This document shows, piece by piece, positions 24,599-35,388 of a DNA stretch of 64,000 bases; within the stretch, counting starts at the first letter, position 1; each line of letters begins with the position of its first letter. Position numbers and translations under genes: made by a program. The stretch comes from Brevibacillus brevis. GTDB taxonomy: Bacteria > Bacillota > Bacilli > Brevibacillales > Brevibacillaceae. Under the pieces are notes generated by a model. The model was not told where the DNA came from, did not search any database, and saw only the letters and a list, made by a program, of their open reading frames with translations. The stretch spans positions 614,001 to 678,000 of the forward strand of contig NZ_CP030117.1 in the NCBI RefSeq assembly GCF_001039275.2, given 5' to 3'.

Positions 24599-25318
24599 GT
24601 GGAAAAACAGGAACAACTCTACGAAGGTAAGGCGAAACGTATTTATCGGACATCTTTGCCTGATCAGTACTGGGTAGAGTACAAAGACGACGCAACAGCA
24701 TTCAATGGAGAGAAACGGGCGCAAATCACCGGAAAAGGTGAGCTGAACAACCGCATTACGGCAATCTTTTTCACCATGCTGAAGGAGCGGGGCATCGACA
24801 ACCATTTTGTCCGTCTGCTGTCCGCCACAGAGCAAGTTGTTCGCAAAGTGGAGATTATCCCTTTGGAGGTAGTCGTTCGCAATATCGCAGCAGGCTCATT
24901 GGCCAAGCGTCTTGGCATGGAAGAAGGGACAGTGCTCCCGCAGCCCGTTGTCGAGTTTTACTACAAGGATGACGCACTGGGAGATCCATTGGTGAATGCC
25001 TCCCATATCAAAGTGTTGGGGATTGCGAGCGAGAGTGACCAAGCGACATTGGAGCGCATGGGTCTTGCTGTAAACGAGGTCCTCGTGCCTTACCTGCGCG
25101 AGCGCAACATTACCTTGGTCGATTTCAAACTGGAATTCGGAAAAACAGCGGATGGGGAGATTCTCCTCGCCGATGAAATATCCCCGGATACATGCCGTTT
25201 CTGGGACTCGGTAACAAATGAAAAGCTCGACAAAGACCGCTTCCGCCGCGATTTGGGCAATGTGGAGGAAGCTTACAAAGAAATGCTTACGAGACTAGGA
25301 GGAGACGTACATGTTTAA
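24599..25318 (+). CDS. purC: Phosphoribosylaminoimidazole-succinocarboxamide synthase
   Basis: 239 residues. Joins aspartate to CAIR with ATP (SAICAR synthase). Motifs [47 protein letters not shown] and [18 protein letters not shown] at 24599 is chosen because GGAAGGTGA is correctly spaced and it gives the normal N-terminus; an in-frame TTG at 24575 would add eight residues. First gene of the operon; its stop overlaps purS by 8 nt. Confidence 0.95.
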   Translation: MEKQEQLYEGKAKRIYRTSLPDQYWVEYKDDATAFNGEKRAQITGKGELNNRITAIFFTMLKERGIDNHFVRLLSATEQVVRKVEIIPLEVVVRNIAAGSLAKRLGMEEGTVLPQPVVEFYYKDDALGDPLVNASHIKVLGIASESDQATLERMGLAVNEVLVPYLRERNITLVDFKLEFGKTADGEILLADEISPDTCRFWDSVTNEKLDKDRFRRDLGNVEEAYKEMLTRLGGDVHV

Positions 25319-25559
25319 AGCTGTTGTTTATGTAACATTGCGCGAGAGTGTTTTGGACCCGCAAGGACACGCTGTAAAAGGTGCTCTGCACACTTTGGGT
25401 TTTGATGAAGTAAACAATGCGCGCATCGGGAAGTACATGGAACTGGAATTGAACACTTCTGACCGTGCGCAAGCAGAAGAACGTGTACGTGAAATGTGCG
25501 AAAAGCTGCTGGCCAATACGGTGGTAGAAGACTATCGCTTTGATATCGTGGAGGGCTAA
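25311..25559 (+). CDS. purS: FGAM synthase subunit PurS
   Basis: 82 residues. Small subunit of formylglycinamidine ribonucleotide synthase, needed to hold PurL and PurQ together. Typical start [20 protein letters not shown] and end [17 protein letters not shown] preceded by AGGAGGAGACGTAC within the purC end. Confidence 0.95.
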   Translation: MFKAVVYVTLRESVLDPQGHAVKGALHTLGFDEVNNARIGKYMELELNTSDRAQAEERVREMCEKLLANTVVEDYRFDIVEG

Positions 25560-25563
25560 GGAT

Positions 25564-26256
25564 ATGCGAGTAGCCGTTATCGTCTTTCCAGGCTCGAATG
25601 CCGACATTGATTTGTTTAACGCAGTTGAAGACGTAATGGGAGTGCCTGTGGATTACGTATGGCATTCCGATACCGATCTTTCCAAATATGATGCGATTCT
25701 TTTGCCAGGCGGATTCTCTTATGGAGATTATCTTCGCTGTGGTGCGGTCGCTCGTTTTTCACCCGTCATGGAGCAAGTGGTGAAGGCAGCAGAAGAAGGC
25801 AAGCTGATCATGGGAATCTGCAACGGCTTCCAGATCCTAACAGAAGTCGGGCTGTTGCCAGGAGCACTCTTGCGCAACCGTTCACTGAAATTCCGTTGCA
25901 AGCTGTCCGAATTGCGTGTAGAAAACAACAACACCTCCTTTACCCGTGATTTCGCGGCAGGGGAAATCATCCAAATTCCGATCGCGCATGGCGAAGGAAA
26001 CTACTACTGTGATGAAGAAACGCTGGCGAAGCTTAAAGCGAACAATCAGATTGTTTTCCGCTATCATGGCGAGAATCCGAATGGTTCACTGGAAGACATC
26101 GCGGGCATTTGCAACGAACGTGGAAACGTACTTGGCATGATGCCTCACCCGGAGCGTGCCGTCCACTCTTGGATGACTTCCGATGACGGACGCCGCATGT
26201 TTACCTCGATCCTGAAGACTTGGAGGGAGCAGAACAGTGTCACAACTCACGCATAA
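25564..26256 (+). CDS. purQ: FGAM synthase glutaminase subunit PurQ
   Basis: 230-residue class I glutamine amidotransferase supplying ammonia to PurL. Seen: [25 protein letters not shown] (nucleophile Cys) and MMPHPERA (His and Glu of the triad). ATG at 25564 follows GGAGGGCTAAGG. Its 3' end overlaps purL by 20 nt. Confidence 0.96.
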   Translation: MRVAVIVFPGSNADIDLFNAVEDVMGVPVDYVWHSDTDLSKYDAILLPGGFSYGDYLRCGAVARFSPVMEQVVKAAEEGKLIMGICNGFQILTEVGLLPGALLRNRSLKFRCKLSELRVENNNTSFTRDFAAGEIIQIPIAHGEGNYYCDEETLAKLKANNQIVFRYHGENPNGSLEDIAGICNERGNVLGMMPHPERAVHSWMTSDDGRRMFTSILKTWREQNSVTTHA

Positions 26257-28480
26257 AGAACCGACAGCCGAACAAATTGCCGATCAAAAACTATATAAAG
26301 AAATCGGTCTGACTGACGAAGAATATCAGCGTGTCGTAGAAATTCTCGGCCGCAAGCCGAACTGGACGGAGACAGGTCTGTACAGCGTCATGTGGTCGGA
26401 GCACTGCTCCTACAAAAACTCCAAGCCTGTCCTGCGTCGTTTCCCGACAAAAGGACCTCGCGTTTTGCAAGGACCTGGGGAAGGTGCGGGTATTGTCGAC
26501 ATCGGTGACAATCAGGCGGTTGTTTTCAAAATCGAAAGCCATAACCACCCATCTGCGATCGAGCCGTATCAAGGGGCTGCAACTGGTGTGGGCGGTATCA
26601 TCCGTGACGTATTCTCGATGGGCGCGCGTCCGATTGCGCTGCTCAACTCGCTTCGATTCGGGGAGCTCAAGTCTCCTCGCGTCAAATATTTGTTTGAAAA
26701 TGTAGTAGCTGGTATCGCAGGCTACGGGAACTGCATCGGGATTCCGACTGTAGGTGGTGAAGTGAATTTCGACCCTACGTATGAAGGGAATCCGCTTGTC
26801 AACGCGATGTGTGTCGGCTTGATCGACCACGAGAAGATTCAAAAAGGGGTAGCGTCCGGTATCGGCAACCCTGTTATCTACGTTGGTGCAAGCACGGGGC
26901 GTGACGGTATTCACGGGGCGACCTTCGCATCCGAAGAGCTCACGGAAGAGTCGGAGAAAAAACGCCCGGCAGTACAAGTCGGTGATCCATTCATGGAAAA
27001 GCTCTTGCTGGAAGCGTGCCTGGAGCTGATCGACACGGGTATCGTCGTCGGGATTCAGGACATGGGAGCGGCTGGCTTGACGAGCTCCAGCTCCGAGATG
27101 GCATCCAAGGCAGGGAACGGAATCGAGATGAATCTGGACCTGGTGCCACAGCGCGAAGCTGGCATGTCTGCATACGAAATGATGCTGTCTGAGTCTCAGG
27201 AGCGCATGCTCGTCGTCGTGGAAAAAGGTAAAGAGGCAGAAGCGATTGCGATTTTTGACAAATGGGGTCTGGCGTCCGCTGTCGTGGGCAAAGTAACCGA
27301 AGACAGCAAGCTGCGTTTGTTGCACCAAGGTGAGGTAGTAGCAGAAGTACCAGTAGACAGCTTGGCAGACGACGCACCTGTGTACCATCGTCCATCTGCG
27401 GTGCCTGCTTACTACGAAGCAAACGCGAATGTAGATGTGTTAGCAGCCATTGAAGAGCCGAAAGATCTGAATGTTACGCTGAAAAGCTTGCTGGCTCAGC
27501 CAACGGTGGCGAATAAAGCGTGGGTATATGAGCAATACGATCACATCGTGCGTGCAAACACAGCAGTAAAGCCTGGTTCTGACGCTGCTGTTGTCATGGT
27601 GCGCGGTACTCGCAAGGCCCTTGCCATGAGTACGGATTGCAATGGTCGCTATGTATACCTCGATCCGAAAGTGGGCGGTGCCATTGCGGTTGCAGAATCT
27701 GCGCGCAACGTCGTCTGCTCCGGTGCAGAGCCGCTGGCGATTACGGACTGCTTGAACTTCGGAAGCCCGGAAAAGCCTGAGGTGTTCTGGCAATTTGAAA
27801 AATCGTGCGAGGGCATGAGCGAAGCGTGCGTAGCACTCGATGCTCCGGTCATCGGCGGAAACGTATCTTTTTACAATGAACGCAGCGGTGACGCGATCTA
27901 TCCAACCCCAACAGTGGGAATGGTCGGTTTGATCACTGATGTTGACCATATTACGACCCAAGAATTCAAAAATGAAGGCGACGCGATCATCCTGTTGGGC
28001 GAAACCTTCGCTGAACTGGGTGGCAGTGAGTATCAAAAGATGGCTACGGGCAGCATTTCCGGACGTCCTCCACAAATCGATCTGACTAAAGAAGCGGCTG
28101 TGCAAAAGCTGGTTCTCACAGCGATTCGCCAAGGTCTGGTGAACTCCGCACACGATCTGTCCGAAGGTGGTCTGGGTGTCGCATTGGCTGAATCTTGCTT
28201 TGGCAAAGGCTTCGGTGCGCAGGTGGCTCTTGCGTCTGAGCTGCGTGCTGACGTGCTCTTGTTCAGTGAATCTCAATCTCGCATCTTGCTCAGTGCTTCT
28301 GGGGAGCAAGCGGCGGCGATTCTCGCATTGGCAGGTGAACATGGCGTACCTGCTGAAAACATCGGTACGGTCGGCGGCGATCGTCTGGTAGTGAACGTGA
28401 ATGGTACAGAAGCGATTAACGCTTCGACTCAAGAGGTGAAAGCAGCCTGGAAGGATGCGATTCCATGTTTGATCGGCTAA
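26237..28480 (+). CDS. purL: FGAM synthase large subunit PurL
   Basis: 747 residues, the small-type PurL of Gram-positives that works with separate PurS and PurQ. Converts FGAR to FGAM using ATP and glutamine-derived ammonia. Landmarks: [33 protein letters not shown] (cut here to key residues), [27 protein letters not shown] and [19 protein letters not shown] start inside purQ with GGAGGGAGC upstream; the end overlaps purF by 16 nt. Confidence 0.97.
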   Translation: MSQLTHKEPTAEQIADQKLYKEIGLTDEEYQRVVEILGRKPNWTETGLYSVMWSEHCSYKNSKPVLRRFPTKGPRVLQGPGEGAGIVDIGDNQAVVFKIESHNHPSAIEPYQGAATGVGGIIRDVFSMGARPIALLNSLRFGELKSPRVKYLFENVVAGIAGYGNCIGIPTVGGEVNFDPTYEGNPLVNAMCVGLIDHEKIQKGVASGIGNPVIYVGASTGRDGIHGATFASEELTEESEKKRPAVQVGDPFMEKLLLEACLELIDTGIVVGIQDMGAAGLTSSSSEMASKAGNGIEMNLDLVPQREAGMSAYEMMLSESQERMLVVVEKGKEAEAIAIFDKWGLASAVVGKVTEDSKLRLLHQGEVVAEVPVDSLADDAPVYHRPSAVPAYYEANANVDVLAAIEEPKDLNVTLKSLLAQPTVANKAWVYEQYDHIVRANTAVKPGSDAAVVMVRGTRKALAMSTDCNGRYVYLDPKVGGAIAVAESARNVVCSGAEPLAITDCLNFGSPEKPEVFWQFEKSCEGMSEACVALDAPVIGGNVSFYNERSGDAIYPTPTVGMVGLITDVDHITTQEFKNEGDAIILLGETFAELGGSEYQKMATGSISGRPPQIDLTKEAAVQKLVLTAIRQGLVNSAHDLSEGGLGVALAESCFGKGFGAQVALASELRADVLLFSESQSRILLSASGEQAAAILALAGEHGVPAENIGTVGGDRLVVNVNGTEAINASTQEVKAAWKDAIPCLIG

Positions 28481-29883
28481 TCTGGGACAAATTGAACGAA
28501 GAATGCGGCGTCTTTGGCATCTACAACCACAAAGAAGCATCCCAATTGACCTATCTGGGTCTGCATGCCCTTCAGCATCGCGGTCAGGAGAGCGCAGGTA
28601 TCTGCGCCTCCGACGGTGAGAAATGGTATAAGCACCGCGGAATGGGTCTCGTGTCAGAGGCTTTTGGCAAGGGCGATCTGGAGAAGTTCAGCGGTCATAT
28701 CGCGATTGGTCATACCCGTTATACGACTGCTGGTTCGAGCAAGATTGAAAATGCCCAACCGTTGTTCTTCCGTTACGCACAAGGCAGCATGGCTGTTGCC
28801 CACAACGGGAATCTCGTGAATGCCGCCGTGCTTAGAAAAGAGCTGGAAGCAAAAGGCTCCATTTTCCAGACGACGAGTGACACAGAAGTGATCGCACATC
28901 TAATCGCCCGCTCTGAGTGCAAGGATTTGCCTGGAGCGGTAAAGGATGCCCTGCAATATATCAAGGGAGCATATGCACTTCTCGTCATGAACGAAAACCA
29001 ACTCGTGATCGCCCTTGATCCGAATGGTTTACGTCCGCTGTCATTGGGACGACTCGGAGATGCGATCACTGTCGCGTCTGAAACCTGTGCATTCGATATT
29101 ATCGGCGCGCAATATTGGCGTGACGTGCAACCAGGTGAGCTGATTGTCATCGACAAGGATGGCATTACGGAAAGCAAGTTTACTGAAACAACACAGCGTT
29201 CGATTTGTACGTTTGAATACATTTATTTTGCTCGACCAGACAGTGACATCGACGGAATCAACGTCCACATGGCGCGCAAACGTCTGGGCAAGCAACTGGC
29301 ATTGGAATCCGCGATTGATGCTGATGTCGTCACAGGTGTACCGGATTCGAGTATCTCTGCTGCTATCGGATTTGCGGAAGCGACGGGAATTCCGTACGAA
29401 ATCGGCTTGATCAAAAACCGCTATGTCGGACGTACCTTCATTCAGCCGAGTCAGGAGCTGCGTGAGCGTGCTGTCTATCTCAAGCTGTCTGCGGTTCGCA
29501 AGGTAGTGGAAGGCAAGCGCGTTGTCATGATTGACGACTCCATTGTTCGCGGTACGACGAGTAATCGGATCGTCCGCATGCTGCGTGAGGCTGGCGCAAA
29601 AGAAGTGCATGTGCGCATCAGCTCTCCGCCTGTTATGAATTCTTGTTTTTACGGCATCGACACCTCGTCGCGTGAGGAACTGATTGCGGCGACCAAATCC
29701 GTAGAGGAAATTCGTCAAATCATTGAGGCTGATTCGCTCTCATTCTTGTCTGTTGAAGGAATGATCGATGCGATTGGCCGCACGGATTCGGCTCCCAATA
29801 GAGGACACTGCCTCGCATGCTTTAACGGAGAATATCCGACAGAGATTGAGTTCGAAGAAGCGCTACCTGCGCTCAAATGCTAA
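28465..29883 (+). CDS. purF: Amidophosphoribosyltransferase
   Basis: 472 residues; first committed step, PRPP plus glutamine to phosphoribosylamine. A short propeptide ([13 protein letters not shown]) precedes the catalytic Cys of CGVFGIYNH, as in the Bacillus enzyme, which also carries an Fe-S cluster; the late Cys pair in GHCLACFNG fits. The PRTase motif reads [21 protein letters not shown] overlaps the purL end. Feedback inhibition by nucleotides is expected from the family. Confidence 0.97.
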   Translation: MFDRLIWDKLNEECGVFGIYNHKEASQLTYLGLHALQHRGQESAGICASDGEKWYKHRGMGLVSEAFGKGDLEKFSGHIAIGHTRYTTAGSSKIENAQPLFFRYAQGSMAVAHNGNLVNAAVLRKELEAKGSIFQTTSDTEVIAHLIARSECKDLPGAVKDALQYIKGAYALLVMNENQLVIALDPNGLRPLSLGRLGDAITVASETCAFDIIGAQYWRDVQPGELIVIDKDGITESKFTETTQRSICTFEYIYFARPDSDIDGINVHMARKRLGKQLALESAIDADVVTGVPDSSISAAIGFAEATGIPYEIGLIKNRYVGRTFIQPSQELRERAVYLKLSAVRKVVEGKRVVMIDDSIVRGTTSNRIVRMLREAGAKEVHVRISSPPVMNSCFYGIDTSSREELIAATKSVEEIRQIIEADSLSFLSVEGMIDAIGRTDSAPNRGHCLACFNGEYPTEIEFEEALPALKC

Positions 29884-29939
29884 CCGTGCTACTTATGAAC
29901 AACCGCTAATACAAGCACCTCTTGCTAGGGGGAGAAACG

Positions 29940-30980
29940 ATGAGTGAAGCATATAAACAAGCCGGCGTAGACATCGATGCGGGCAACGAAGCCGTCGAAC
30001 GCATGAAAAAGCACGTCAAACGAACATTCCGCCCGGAAGTTATGACGGATTTGGGCGGGTTCGGAGCGCTGTTTCGCCTGGATACCAAAAAATACGAGAA
30101 ACCGATTCTCGTTTCCGGTACAGATGGGGTAGGAACCAAGCTGAAGCTCGCTTTTGCCATGGACAAACACGATACAATCGGCATCGATGCTGTCGCGATG
30201 TGCGTCAATGACGTAGTGGTTCAAGGGGCAGAGCCGCTCTTTTTCCTCGATTATCTGGCAGTAGACAAGGTCATTCCGGAAAAAATCGAAGCGATTGTCA
30301 AAGGGATCGCAGAAGGCTGCTCCCAGTCCGGCTGCTCGCTGATTGGCGGGGAGACTGCCGAGATGCCTGGCATGTACGCGGAAGGCGAATACGACATCGC
30401 AGGCTTTACCGTAGGTGTCGTGGACGAGAGCAAAATGATTACGGGGGCTTCTGTGGCGGCTGGTGATGTACTGATCGGGCTGGCTTCCAGCGGCGTGCAC
30501 AGCAACGGCTTCTCGCTCGTTCGCAAGGTTCTTTTGGCAGACAAAGGTATGTCCCTGCATGATCATGTTGATGGATTGGGCAAAAAGCTCGGCGAAGAGC
30601 TACTGACACCGACCCGTATTTACGTGAAGCAAGTGCTATCCGTTCTTGAGTCACATGAGGTGAAAGCTCTGGCGCACATCACAGGCGGCGGCTTTACTGA
30701 AAACATTCCGCGCGTGCTTCCAGAAGGAATGCAGGCTGTAATCAACGTTGGTTCCTGGCCTGTACTGCCGATCTTCGAGCTGGTACAAGAGGCGGGTAAC
30801 ATCTCTTACCCGGATATGTACAAAACGTTCAACATGGGTATTGGCATGATGCTCGTCGTGAAGCCGGAAGACGCAGTGAGTGTGATGGAAAAGCTGCAAG
30901 AGCTGGGAGAACAGGCGTATTTGATCGGACATATTCAAGCGGGAGAGCGCAAAGTCGTATACAACGGGGTGGAATGGTGA
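29940..30980 (+). CDS. purM: Phosphoribosylformylglycinamidine cyclo-ligase (AIR synthase)
   Basis: 346 residues. ATP-dependent ring closure of FGAM to AIR. Motifs: [68 protein letters not shown] and [18 protein letters not shown] at 29940 is preceded by TAGGGGGAGAAACG. It follows purF after a 56-nt gap and its TGA overlaps the purN ATG. Confidence 0.97.
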   Translation: MSEAYKQAGVDIDAGNEAVERMKKHVKRTFRPEVMTDLGGFGALFRLDTKKYEKPILVSGTDGVGTKLKLAFAMDKHDTIGIDAVAMCVNDVVVQGAEPLFFLDYLAVDKVIPEKIEAIVKGIAEGCSQSGCSLIGGETAEMPGMYAEGEYDIAGFTVGVVDESKMITGASVAAGDVLIGLASSGVHSNGFSLVRKVLLADKGMSLHDHVDGLGKKLGEELLTPTRIYVKQVLSVLESHEVKALAHITGGGFTENIPRVLPEGMQAVINVGSWPVLPIFELVQEAGNISYPDMYKTFNMGIGMMLVVKPEDAVSVMEKLQELGEQAYLIGHIQAGERKVVYNGVEW

Positions 30981-31582
30981 GAAAGCTGGCCATTTTCGCC
31001 TCAGGCAGCGGTTCCAACTTTGAAGCGATCGTGCAGGCTGTACAGGACGGTAGGCTCACAGGCGTAGAAGTTGCCTTGCTCGTTTGCGACAAGCCTGGCG
31101 CCAAGGTATTGGAACGGGCAGAGCGTTTAGGGATCGACGCCTTTGTTTTTCAACCGAAGGAGTATGCAGACAAGGCTGCTTTTGAGCAGGAAATAGTGGC
31201 GCAGCTCCAAAAACGCGATATATCGCTGGTTGTGCTGGCAGGCTACATGCGTTTGGTGGGCGACACTCTTTTGTCTGACTACGAAGGAAAAATCATCAAT
31301 CTGCATCCGTCGCTTTTGCCTGCTTTCCCAGGAAAAGACGCGATTGGTCAGGCACTCGCTTACGGGGTAAAGATAACGGGGGTAACGGTACATCTGGTTG
31401 ATGCCGGTTTGGATACAGGGCCGATCATTGCCCAGATTCCCGTAGCGGTGCAAGATGCAGATACGGCTGAGACTTTGGCAGTTCGCATTCATGCCGTGGA
31501 GCATGAGCTTTTGGTGAAGGTCATTGGCTATTTAGCAGAAGAGAGAGTGAAGCTGGAAGGAAGGCTTGTCCAGCTGACGTAA
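30974..31582 (+). CDS. purN: Phosphoribosylglycinamide formyltransferase
   Basis: 202 residues. Transfers formyl from 10-formyl-tetrahydrofolate to GAR. Motifs [41 protein letters not shown] (catalytic Asn-His) and [18 protein letters not shown] overlaps the purM stop. Unlike in B. subtilis, purH does not follow directly; a terminator and minus-strand corA do. Confidence 0.97.
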   Translation: MVRKLAIFASGSGSNFEAIVQAVQDGRLTGVEVALLVCDKPGAKVLERAERLGIDAFVFQPKEYADKAAFEQEIVAQLQKRDISLVVLAGYMRLVGDTLLSDYEGKIINLHPSLLPAFPGKDAIGQALAYGVKITGVTVHLVDAGLDTGPIIAQIPVAVQDADTAETLAVRIHAVEHELLVKVIGYLAEERVKLEGRLVQLT

Positions 31583-31599
31583 ATCGAGAGATCCAAAAG

Positions 31600-31632
31600 A
31601 AACCGACATCCTTTTCTGATGTCGGTTTTTTG
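31600..31632. terminator. Terminator between purN and corA
   Basis: AAACCGACATC and GATGTCGGTTTTTT form an 11-bp stem with U-run on the plus strand; the A-run on the left makes it usable for corA on the minus strand too. Confidence 0.85.
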
Positions 31633-31641
31633 GTCATTCAT

Positions 31642-32577
31642 TTAGAAATACTTCTTTCTCCAAAACAGGAGGGCTGTTACGGACGTAATGGCGGTGGACA
31701 TGATCATAATGATCGTGAATGCGTGCGGATGATCCTGAAAAGGAAGCGGGACGTTCATCCCGTAAAAGGTGCCGATCACCATAGGTAAGGTGATGACAAT
31801 CGTGATGGCGGTCAACAGCTTCAATACGCGATTCAGATTGTTGGAGATGACGGAGCCAAAGCCATTCATGATGTTCCCTAAAATGGCAGTATAGATTTCC
31901 GTCATTTTGATGGCCTGCTTGGTTTCGATTTTTACTTCTTCCAGCAGTTCCTTATCTTCTTCGTACATTTTCAAATAACTGCCGCTCCGAAGCAGGGAGA
32001 TCAACAGACTGTTCGTTTCCAGGGAAGTCGAAAAATAAACGAGGCCCTTCTGCAATTCAAGCAAGGTAAGCAGTTCATTGTTTTTCGTCGATTGTCGCAA
32101 CGATTTTTCCAGCGTTTCTGTCTGCTTGTTGATTTTTTTCAAGTAATGCAAATAATCATGCGACGTATTCGATAAAATTTGCAGGACGAACCGGTTTCGC
32201 ATATGCGTGTGAAAGCTTTTCACTTTCCCTTGGACGAACTCATTCATGACAGCCGTTTCTACCAGGCAAACGGTTAAGATATAATCTTCCATCACCATGA
32301 TTCCCAGCGGAACCGTCGTATAGTTGTCCTTCGTCCCTTCCTTCGTGGAGATCGGGATGTCCACGTAGAGCATCACGCGGTTACCTTCTTTGTCGATCCG
32401 ACCTATTTCTTCGTCATCAAGGGCATCCTGCAAGAAATGAAGGTCAATCGACAACTCCCTGACAACTTGTTGCTTTTCTTGCTCAGAAGGATCGGTCAAA
32501 TGAATCCAGCAGCCTTTTTCAATTTGATGCAGTTCTTCTATTTTTCCCATGGCATTCGTTTTGTAAATGTTCAACAT
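31642..32577 (-). CDS. corA: CorA-family Mg2+ (divalent metal) transporter
   Basis: 311 residues. Large soluble N-terminal funnel domain, a long helix (to about 245) and two C-terminal membrane helices with the CorA signature YGMNVPLPF between them (GMN filter), ending in FWRKKYF. Homopentameric Mg2+ channel in the cytoplasmic membrane. ATG follows AAAGGATGAGAAAACC. Expression is very likely controlled by the M-box riboswitch about 270 nt upstream, so it should rise when Mg2+ is scarce. It interrupts the pur genes on the opposite strand. Confidence 0.93.
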   Translation of the reverse strand: MLNIYKTNAMGKIEELHQIEKGCWIHLTDPSEQEKQQVVRELSIDLHFLQDALDDEEIGRIDKEGNRVMLYVDIPISTKEGTKDNYTTVPLGIMVMEDYILTVCLVETAVMNEFVQGKVKSFHTHMRNRFVLQILSNTSHDYLHYLKKINKQTETLEKSLRQSTKNNELLTLLELQKGLVYFSTSLETNSLLISLLRSGSYLKMYEEDKELLEEVKIETKQAIKMTEIYTAILGNIMNGFGSVISNNLNRVLKLLTAITIVITLPMVIGTFYGMNVPLPFQDHPHAFTIIMIMSTAITSVTALLFWRKKYF

Positions 32578-32684
32578 GGTTTTCTCATCCTTTCACAAAT
32601 CAGGATCGGAGGGATACGACCATGTTGCGCAAGCATGTCTACATATAGATACTTACTACACTCGTCCCATAAAAAGGGACAATG

Positions 32685-32789
32685 TCAAATAAGGTATGGG
32701 GAACATGCCGCAGCGCCACAAGGCCGGAAAATTCTCCGTACACAATCTTGATTGCAGTTATTTATTCCGCAACTTGGACTACTGTCCAT
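32685..32789 (-). CDS. Possible 34-residue Cys-rich leader peptide upstream of corA
   Basis: ATG at 32789 preceded by AAAGGGGGGAACGTTTTT; reads MDSSPSCGINNCNQDC, then VRRIFRPCGAAACSPYLI and TGA. Five Cys in 34 residues, no signal peptide. It begins just beyond the M-box terminator, so it would be translated only when the riboswitch allows read-through, about 107 nt before corA. The good ribosome-binding site is the main support; it could still be chance. No family is recognised. Confidence 0.35.
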   Translation of the reverse strand: MDSSPSCGINNCNQDCVRRIFRPCGAAACSPYLI

Positions 32790-32809
32790 AAAAACGTTCC
32801 CCCCTTTCG

Positions 32810-32842
32810 AAAATAAAAACCCTCTAGCGGGAATCTAGAGGG
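32810..32842 (-). terminator. Intrinsic terminator of the M-box riboswitch
   Basis: On the minus strand CCCTCTAGATTCCCGCTAGAGGG forms an 8-bp stem followed by TTTTTATTTT. It directly follows the aptamer and is the expected expression platform, forming when Mg2+ is bound. Confidence 0.85.
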
Positions 32843-32845
32843 CCC

Positions 32846-33004
32846 CCTACCAGAGCTTTGGCACTATACAACGTAAAGGAAACATTCCTTAGCCACCTTA
32901 AGAAAAGCCTTAGTTCGGCAGTTCCTGTTCTACCCATTGGCATCTTTCGATATTTCCGGGCAGTGGCTTATGTTTGTATAGGAGCCTCACCTAACGAGGA
33001 TGAA
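32846..33004 (-). ncRNA. M-box (ykoK) Mg2+ riboswitch
   Basis: The minus strand has the conserved M-box core in order: CTCGTTAGGTGAGGCTCC near 32998-32981, ATAAGCCACTGCCCGGAAAT, ATGCCAATGGGTAGAACAGG, AAGGTGGCTAAGGA and AGTGCCAAAGCTCTGGTAG near 32866-32848. These match the ykoK leader of Bacillus almost base for base in the conserved positions. High Mg2+ compacts the aptamer and promotes the terminator at 32810. The downstream gene is corA. Confidence 0.92.
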
Positions 33005-33199
33005 TGATTGACTTTGCCAATCACGTTTTCTCGTCCTACCACTATGTTATTCATGTCCTTTCAGACGGTGTCGGCTTCTAACTATGACCGGCTCCCCCTA
33101 TTTTACTGCTATTCTTCCTCCGCGAATCATGACAAACCAAATCAACTCTGGTGACATACAGTAACAGAGAAGGATATTCCCACAAAGGGAGGGGCCGAC

Positions 33200-33577
33200 T
33201 TGAGCGGAGATTTTGTTTCGAACTTGCTTGATAAGCTAAGCCAAAAAACAGGGCGGCAATGGACGCTTAACGATATTATGAAGCTAGCGGAAAAAATGCC
33301 GAAGGGTGGAGCCAACGTAGATGCGCTGCTCGATGAGCTGGGCAACATGGGATTCGAAGTTCCAGAGGAGACGAAGGAGCGCGTCAGGGATCGTGTAAAG
33401 GACGGCCAATCCATCTCCATGGAAGAGCTAGGGAACTTAATGCCCAAAGAAGTAAAGGCGAAAAGCCGCAAGTCGAAGAAGCCGATCAAGCCAATCAGGG
33501 CGACTGCCAAAAGCAAATCAGTCTCACTGTCAGACCGCATCAAAAAGCTGTCAGGCAAAGGCAAGAAAAAACGATAA
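33200..33577 (+). CDS. Small basic protein, possibly SpoVIF-like
   Basis: 125 residues, TTG start with AAGGGAGGGGCCGAC upstream. The first 75 residues (NLLDKLSQKTGRQWTLNDIM, LAEKMPKGGANVDALLDEL, EVPEETKERVRDRVKDG) resemble the helical stage VI sporulation protein F family as I recall it. The C-terminal 50 residues are very Lys/Arg/Ser-rich, as in spore-coat or nucleic-acid-binding tails. The SpoVIF link is tentative. Divergent from the corA leader and followed by a long hairpin before purH. Confidence 0.6.
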   Translation: MSGDFVSNLLDKLSQKTGRQWTLNDIMKLAEKMPKGGANVDALLDELGNMGFEVPEETKERVRDRVKDGQSISMEELGNLMPKEVKAKSRKSKKPIKPIRATAKSKSVSLSDRIKKLSGKGKKKR

Positions 33578-33658
33578 CTTCATAAAACAAATGCAGGTGT
33601 GTGCAGTCGCAAGTGCCGAACAGGCATGGGCGGCTGCGTTTGTTTTCCTGACGAAGTT
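33576..33658 (+). terminator. Long stem-loop after the SpoVIF-like gene
   Basis: AACAAATGCAG (33586-33596) pairs with CTGCGTTTGTT (33634-33644), followed by TT; an outer pair AACTTC/GAAGTT (33576-33581, 33653-33658) extends the fold. It separates this gene from the purH promoter. Confidence 0.6.
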
Positions 33659-33659
33659 A

Positions 33660-33711
33660 TTGATAATAGCGTACAATTATTTTATAATATATAAGTATTG
33701 TTCGTGTTTTG
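33660..33711 (+). promoter_or_regulatory. purHD promoter with a possible PurR box
   Basis: TTGATA at 33660-33665, 17-nt spacer, TATAAT at 33683-33688, a near-consensus sigma-A promoter. The following TATTGTTCGTGTTTT (33697-33711) reads AAAACACGAACAATA on the other strand, close to a PurBox, and overlaps the predicted start. No clear second box was seen. Confidence 0.6.
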
Positions 33712-33757
33712 GTCAATAGTTACTCATGTTTTCACTAAAATTCAGGAGGTTCTATCC

Positions 33758-35308
33758 GTGAGTGTGAAAAAAGCGTTGATCAGCGTTTCTGACAAGACAG
33801 GATTGATTCCGTTTGCCCGTCGATTGGTAGCCGCCGGGGTACAGATCATTTCTACCGGGGGTACGGCTTCTCTCTTAAAAGCAGAGGGAGTTCCCGTCAT
33901 TGGCATTTCTGAAGTGACTGGATTTCCAGAAATTTTGGACGGTCGCGTCAAAACGTTGCATCCCAATATCCACAGCGGCCTCTTGGCTGTAAGGGACAGT
34001 GAAGCACATGTGCAGCAACTAAAAGACCTTGGGATTGAAACCATTGATCTGGTTGTCGTGAACCTTTATCCTTTCAAGGAAACGATAGCAAAGCCAGACG
34101 TGACATATGAAGATGCCATTGAGAATATTGATATTGGTGGACCAACGATGCTGCGTTCTGCTGCGAAAAATCACGCGTTCGTCAGTGTAGTGGTCGATGC
34201 AGCCGATTATGAAAAAGTAGCAGAAGAAATGGAAGCAAATGGCGATACTACGCTTGAAACCCGTCGCAAGCTGGCTGCAAAAGTTTTCCGTCATACAGCT
34301 GCCTATGATGCCTTGATCTCTCGCTATTTGAGTGAGCAGGTAGGCGAACTGTTGCCTGAGAGCTACACGGTGACTTACGAGAAAGCACAGGATTTACGCT
34401 ATGGGGAAAATCCGCATCAACGTGCGGCATTTTACCGTGAGCCGTTGTCCGATCAGTTGAGCATCGGGAATGCAAGCCAACTACAAGGAAAAGAGCTTTC
34501 CTATAACAACATCAATGACGCAGATGCAGCGTTGGCGATTGTACGCGAATTCGCTGAACCTGCTGTCGTTGCGATCAAGCACTCCAACCCGTGTGGAGTA
34601 GGGATCGGCACTGATATTCGCGCCGCTTACCAAAAAGCGTACGAAGCAGACCCTGTCTCTATTTTCGGTGGGATCGTGGCAGCAAATCGCCCGATTGACC
34701 ATGACACCGCACTCGCGATGAAAGAGATTTTCTTGGAAATTATCATTGCACCGGACTTTACCGAAGAGGCATTGGCTGTTCTGGCGGAGAAAAAGAACCT
34801 GCGTCTTTTGCGTATTCCTGCGCTGAATGAACCAGCCAAAAAAGTGGACAATCTGTTCCGCGTGGCTCCTGTAGCAGGAGGGGCACTCATTCAAGACTTC
34901 GACTACAAGCAACTCGAAGAAAGCGAGATTCAGGTGGTCACAGACCGCAAGCCTTCGGAAGAGGAACTGGCACAGTTGAAATTCGCCTGGAAGGTCGTTA
35001 AGCACGTCAAATCAAATGCGATTCTCTTGGCAAAAGACAATATGACCATCGGTGTGGGCGCAGGCCAGATGAACCGCGTTGGGGCAGCGAAAATTGCCAT
35101 CGAGCAAGCAGGTACGTTGGCAAGTGGCGCGGTTATGGCCTCAGATGCGTTTTTCCCGATGGGAGATACCGTGGAAGCGGCAGCCAAAGCAGGGATTACC
35201 GCTATCATCCAGCCAGGCGGCTCCATTCGCGACCAAGAATCGATTGATGCTTGCAACCGAGCGGGCATTGCGATGATCTTTACCGGCACTCGTCATTTCA
35301 AGCACTAA
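33758..35308 (+). CDS. purH: Bifunctional AICAR transformylase/IMP cyclohydrolase
   Basis: 516 residues; the last two steps to IMP. N-terminal cyclohydrolase ([42 protein letters not shown]) and C-terminal transformylase ([28 protein letters not shown], ending in [13 protein letters not shown]). GTG at 33758 has CAGGAGGTTCTATCC upstream and gives the family N-terminus; an in-frame ATG at 33698 would add 20 odd residues. Followed by purD after 80 nt. Confidence 0.96.
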   Translation: MSVKKALISVSDKTGLIPFARRLVAAGVQIISTGGTASLLKAEGVPVIGISEVTGFPEILDGRVKTLHPNIHSGLLAVRDSEAHVQQLKDLGIETIDLVVVNLYPFKETIAKPDVTYEDAIENIDIGGPTMLRSAAKNHAFVSVVVDAADYEKVAEEMEANGDTTLETRRKLAAKVFRHTAAYDALISRYLSEQVGELLPESYTVTYEKAQDLRYGENPHQRAAFYREPLSDQLSIGNASQLQGKELSYNNINDADAALAIVREFAEPAVVAIKHSNPCGVGIGTDIRAAYQKAYEADPVSIFGGIVAANRPIDHDTALAMKEIFLEIIIAPDFTEEALAVLAEKKNLRLLRIPALNEPAKKVDNLFRVAPVAGGALIQDFDYKQLEESEIQVVTDRKPSEEELAQLKFAWKVVKHVKSNAILLAKDNMTIGVGAGQMNRVGAAKIAIEQAGTLASGAVMASDAFFPMGDTVEAAAKAGITAIIQPGGSIRDQESIDACNRAGIAMIFTGTRHFKH

Positions 35309-35388
35309 AAGAGGCTATTCGGGAGTAACGTTCGCTTTTTTAAACACGTACTAAAGGGTGGATCACCTCTCACACAGGAGGAAATACG

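Noticed and set aside
26291..28540. Long open frames (365 and 366 codons) on the minus strand across purL
   Set aside because: They lie entirely opposite a certain purL gene, show no domain-like sequence, and arise from its codon bias.
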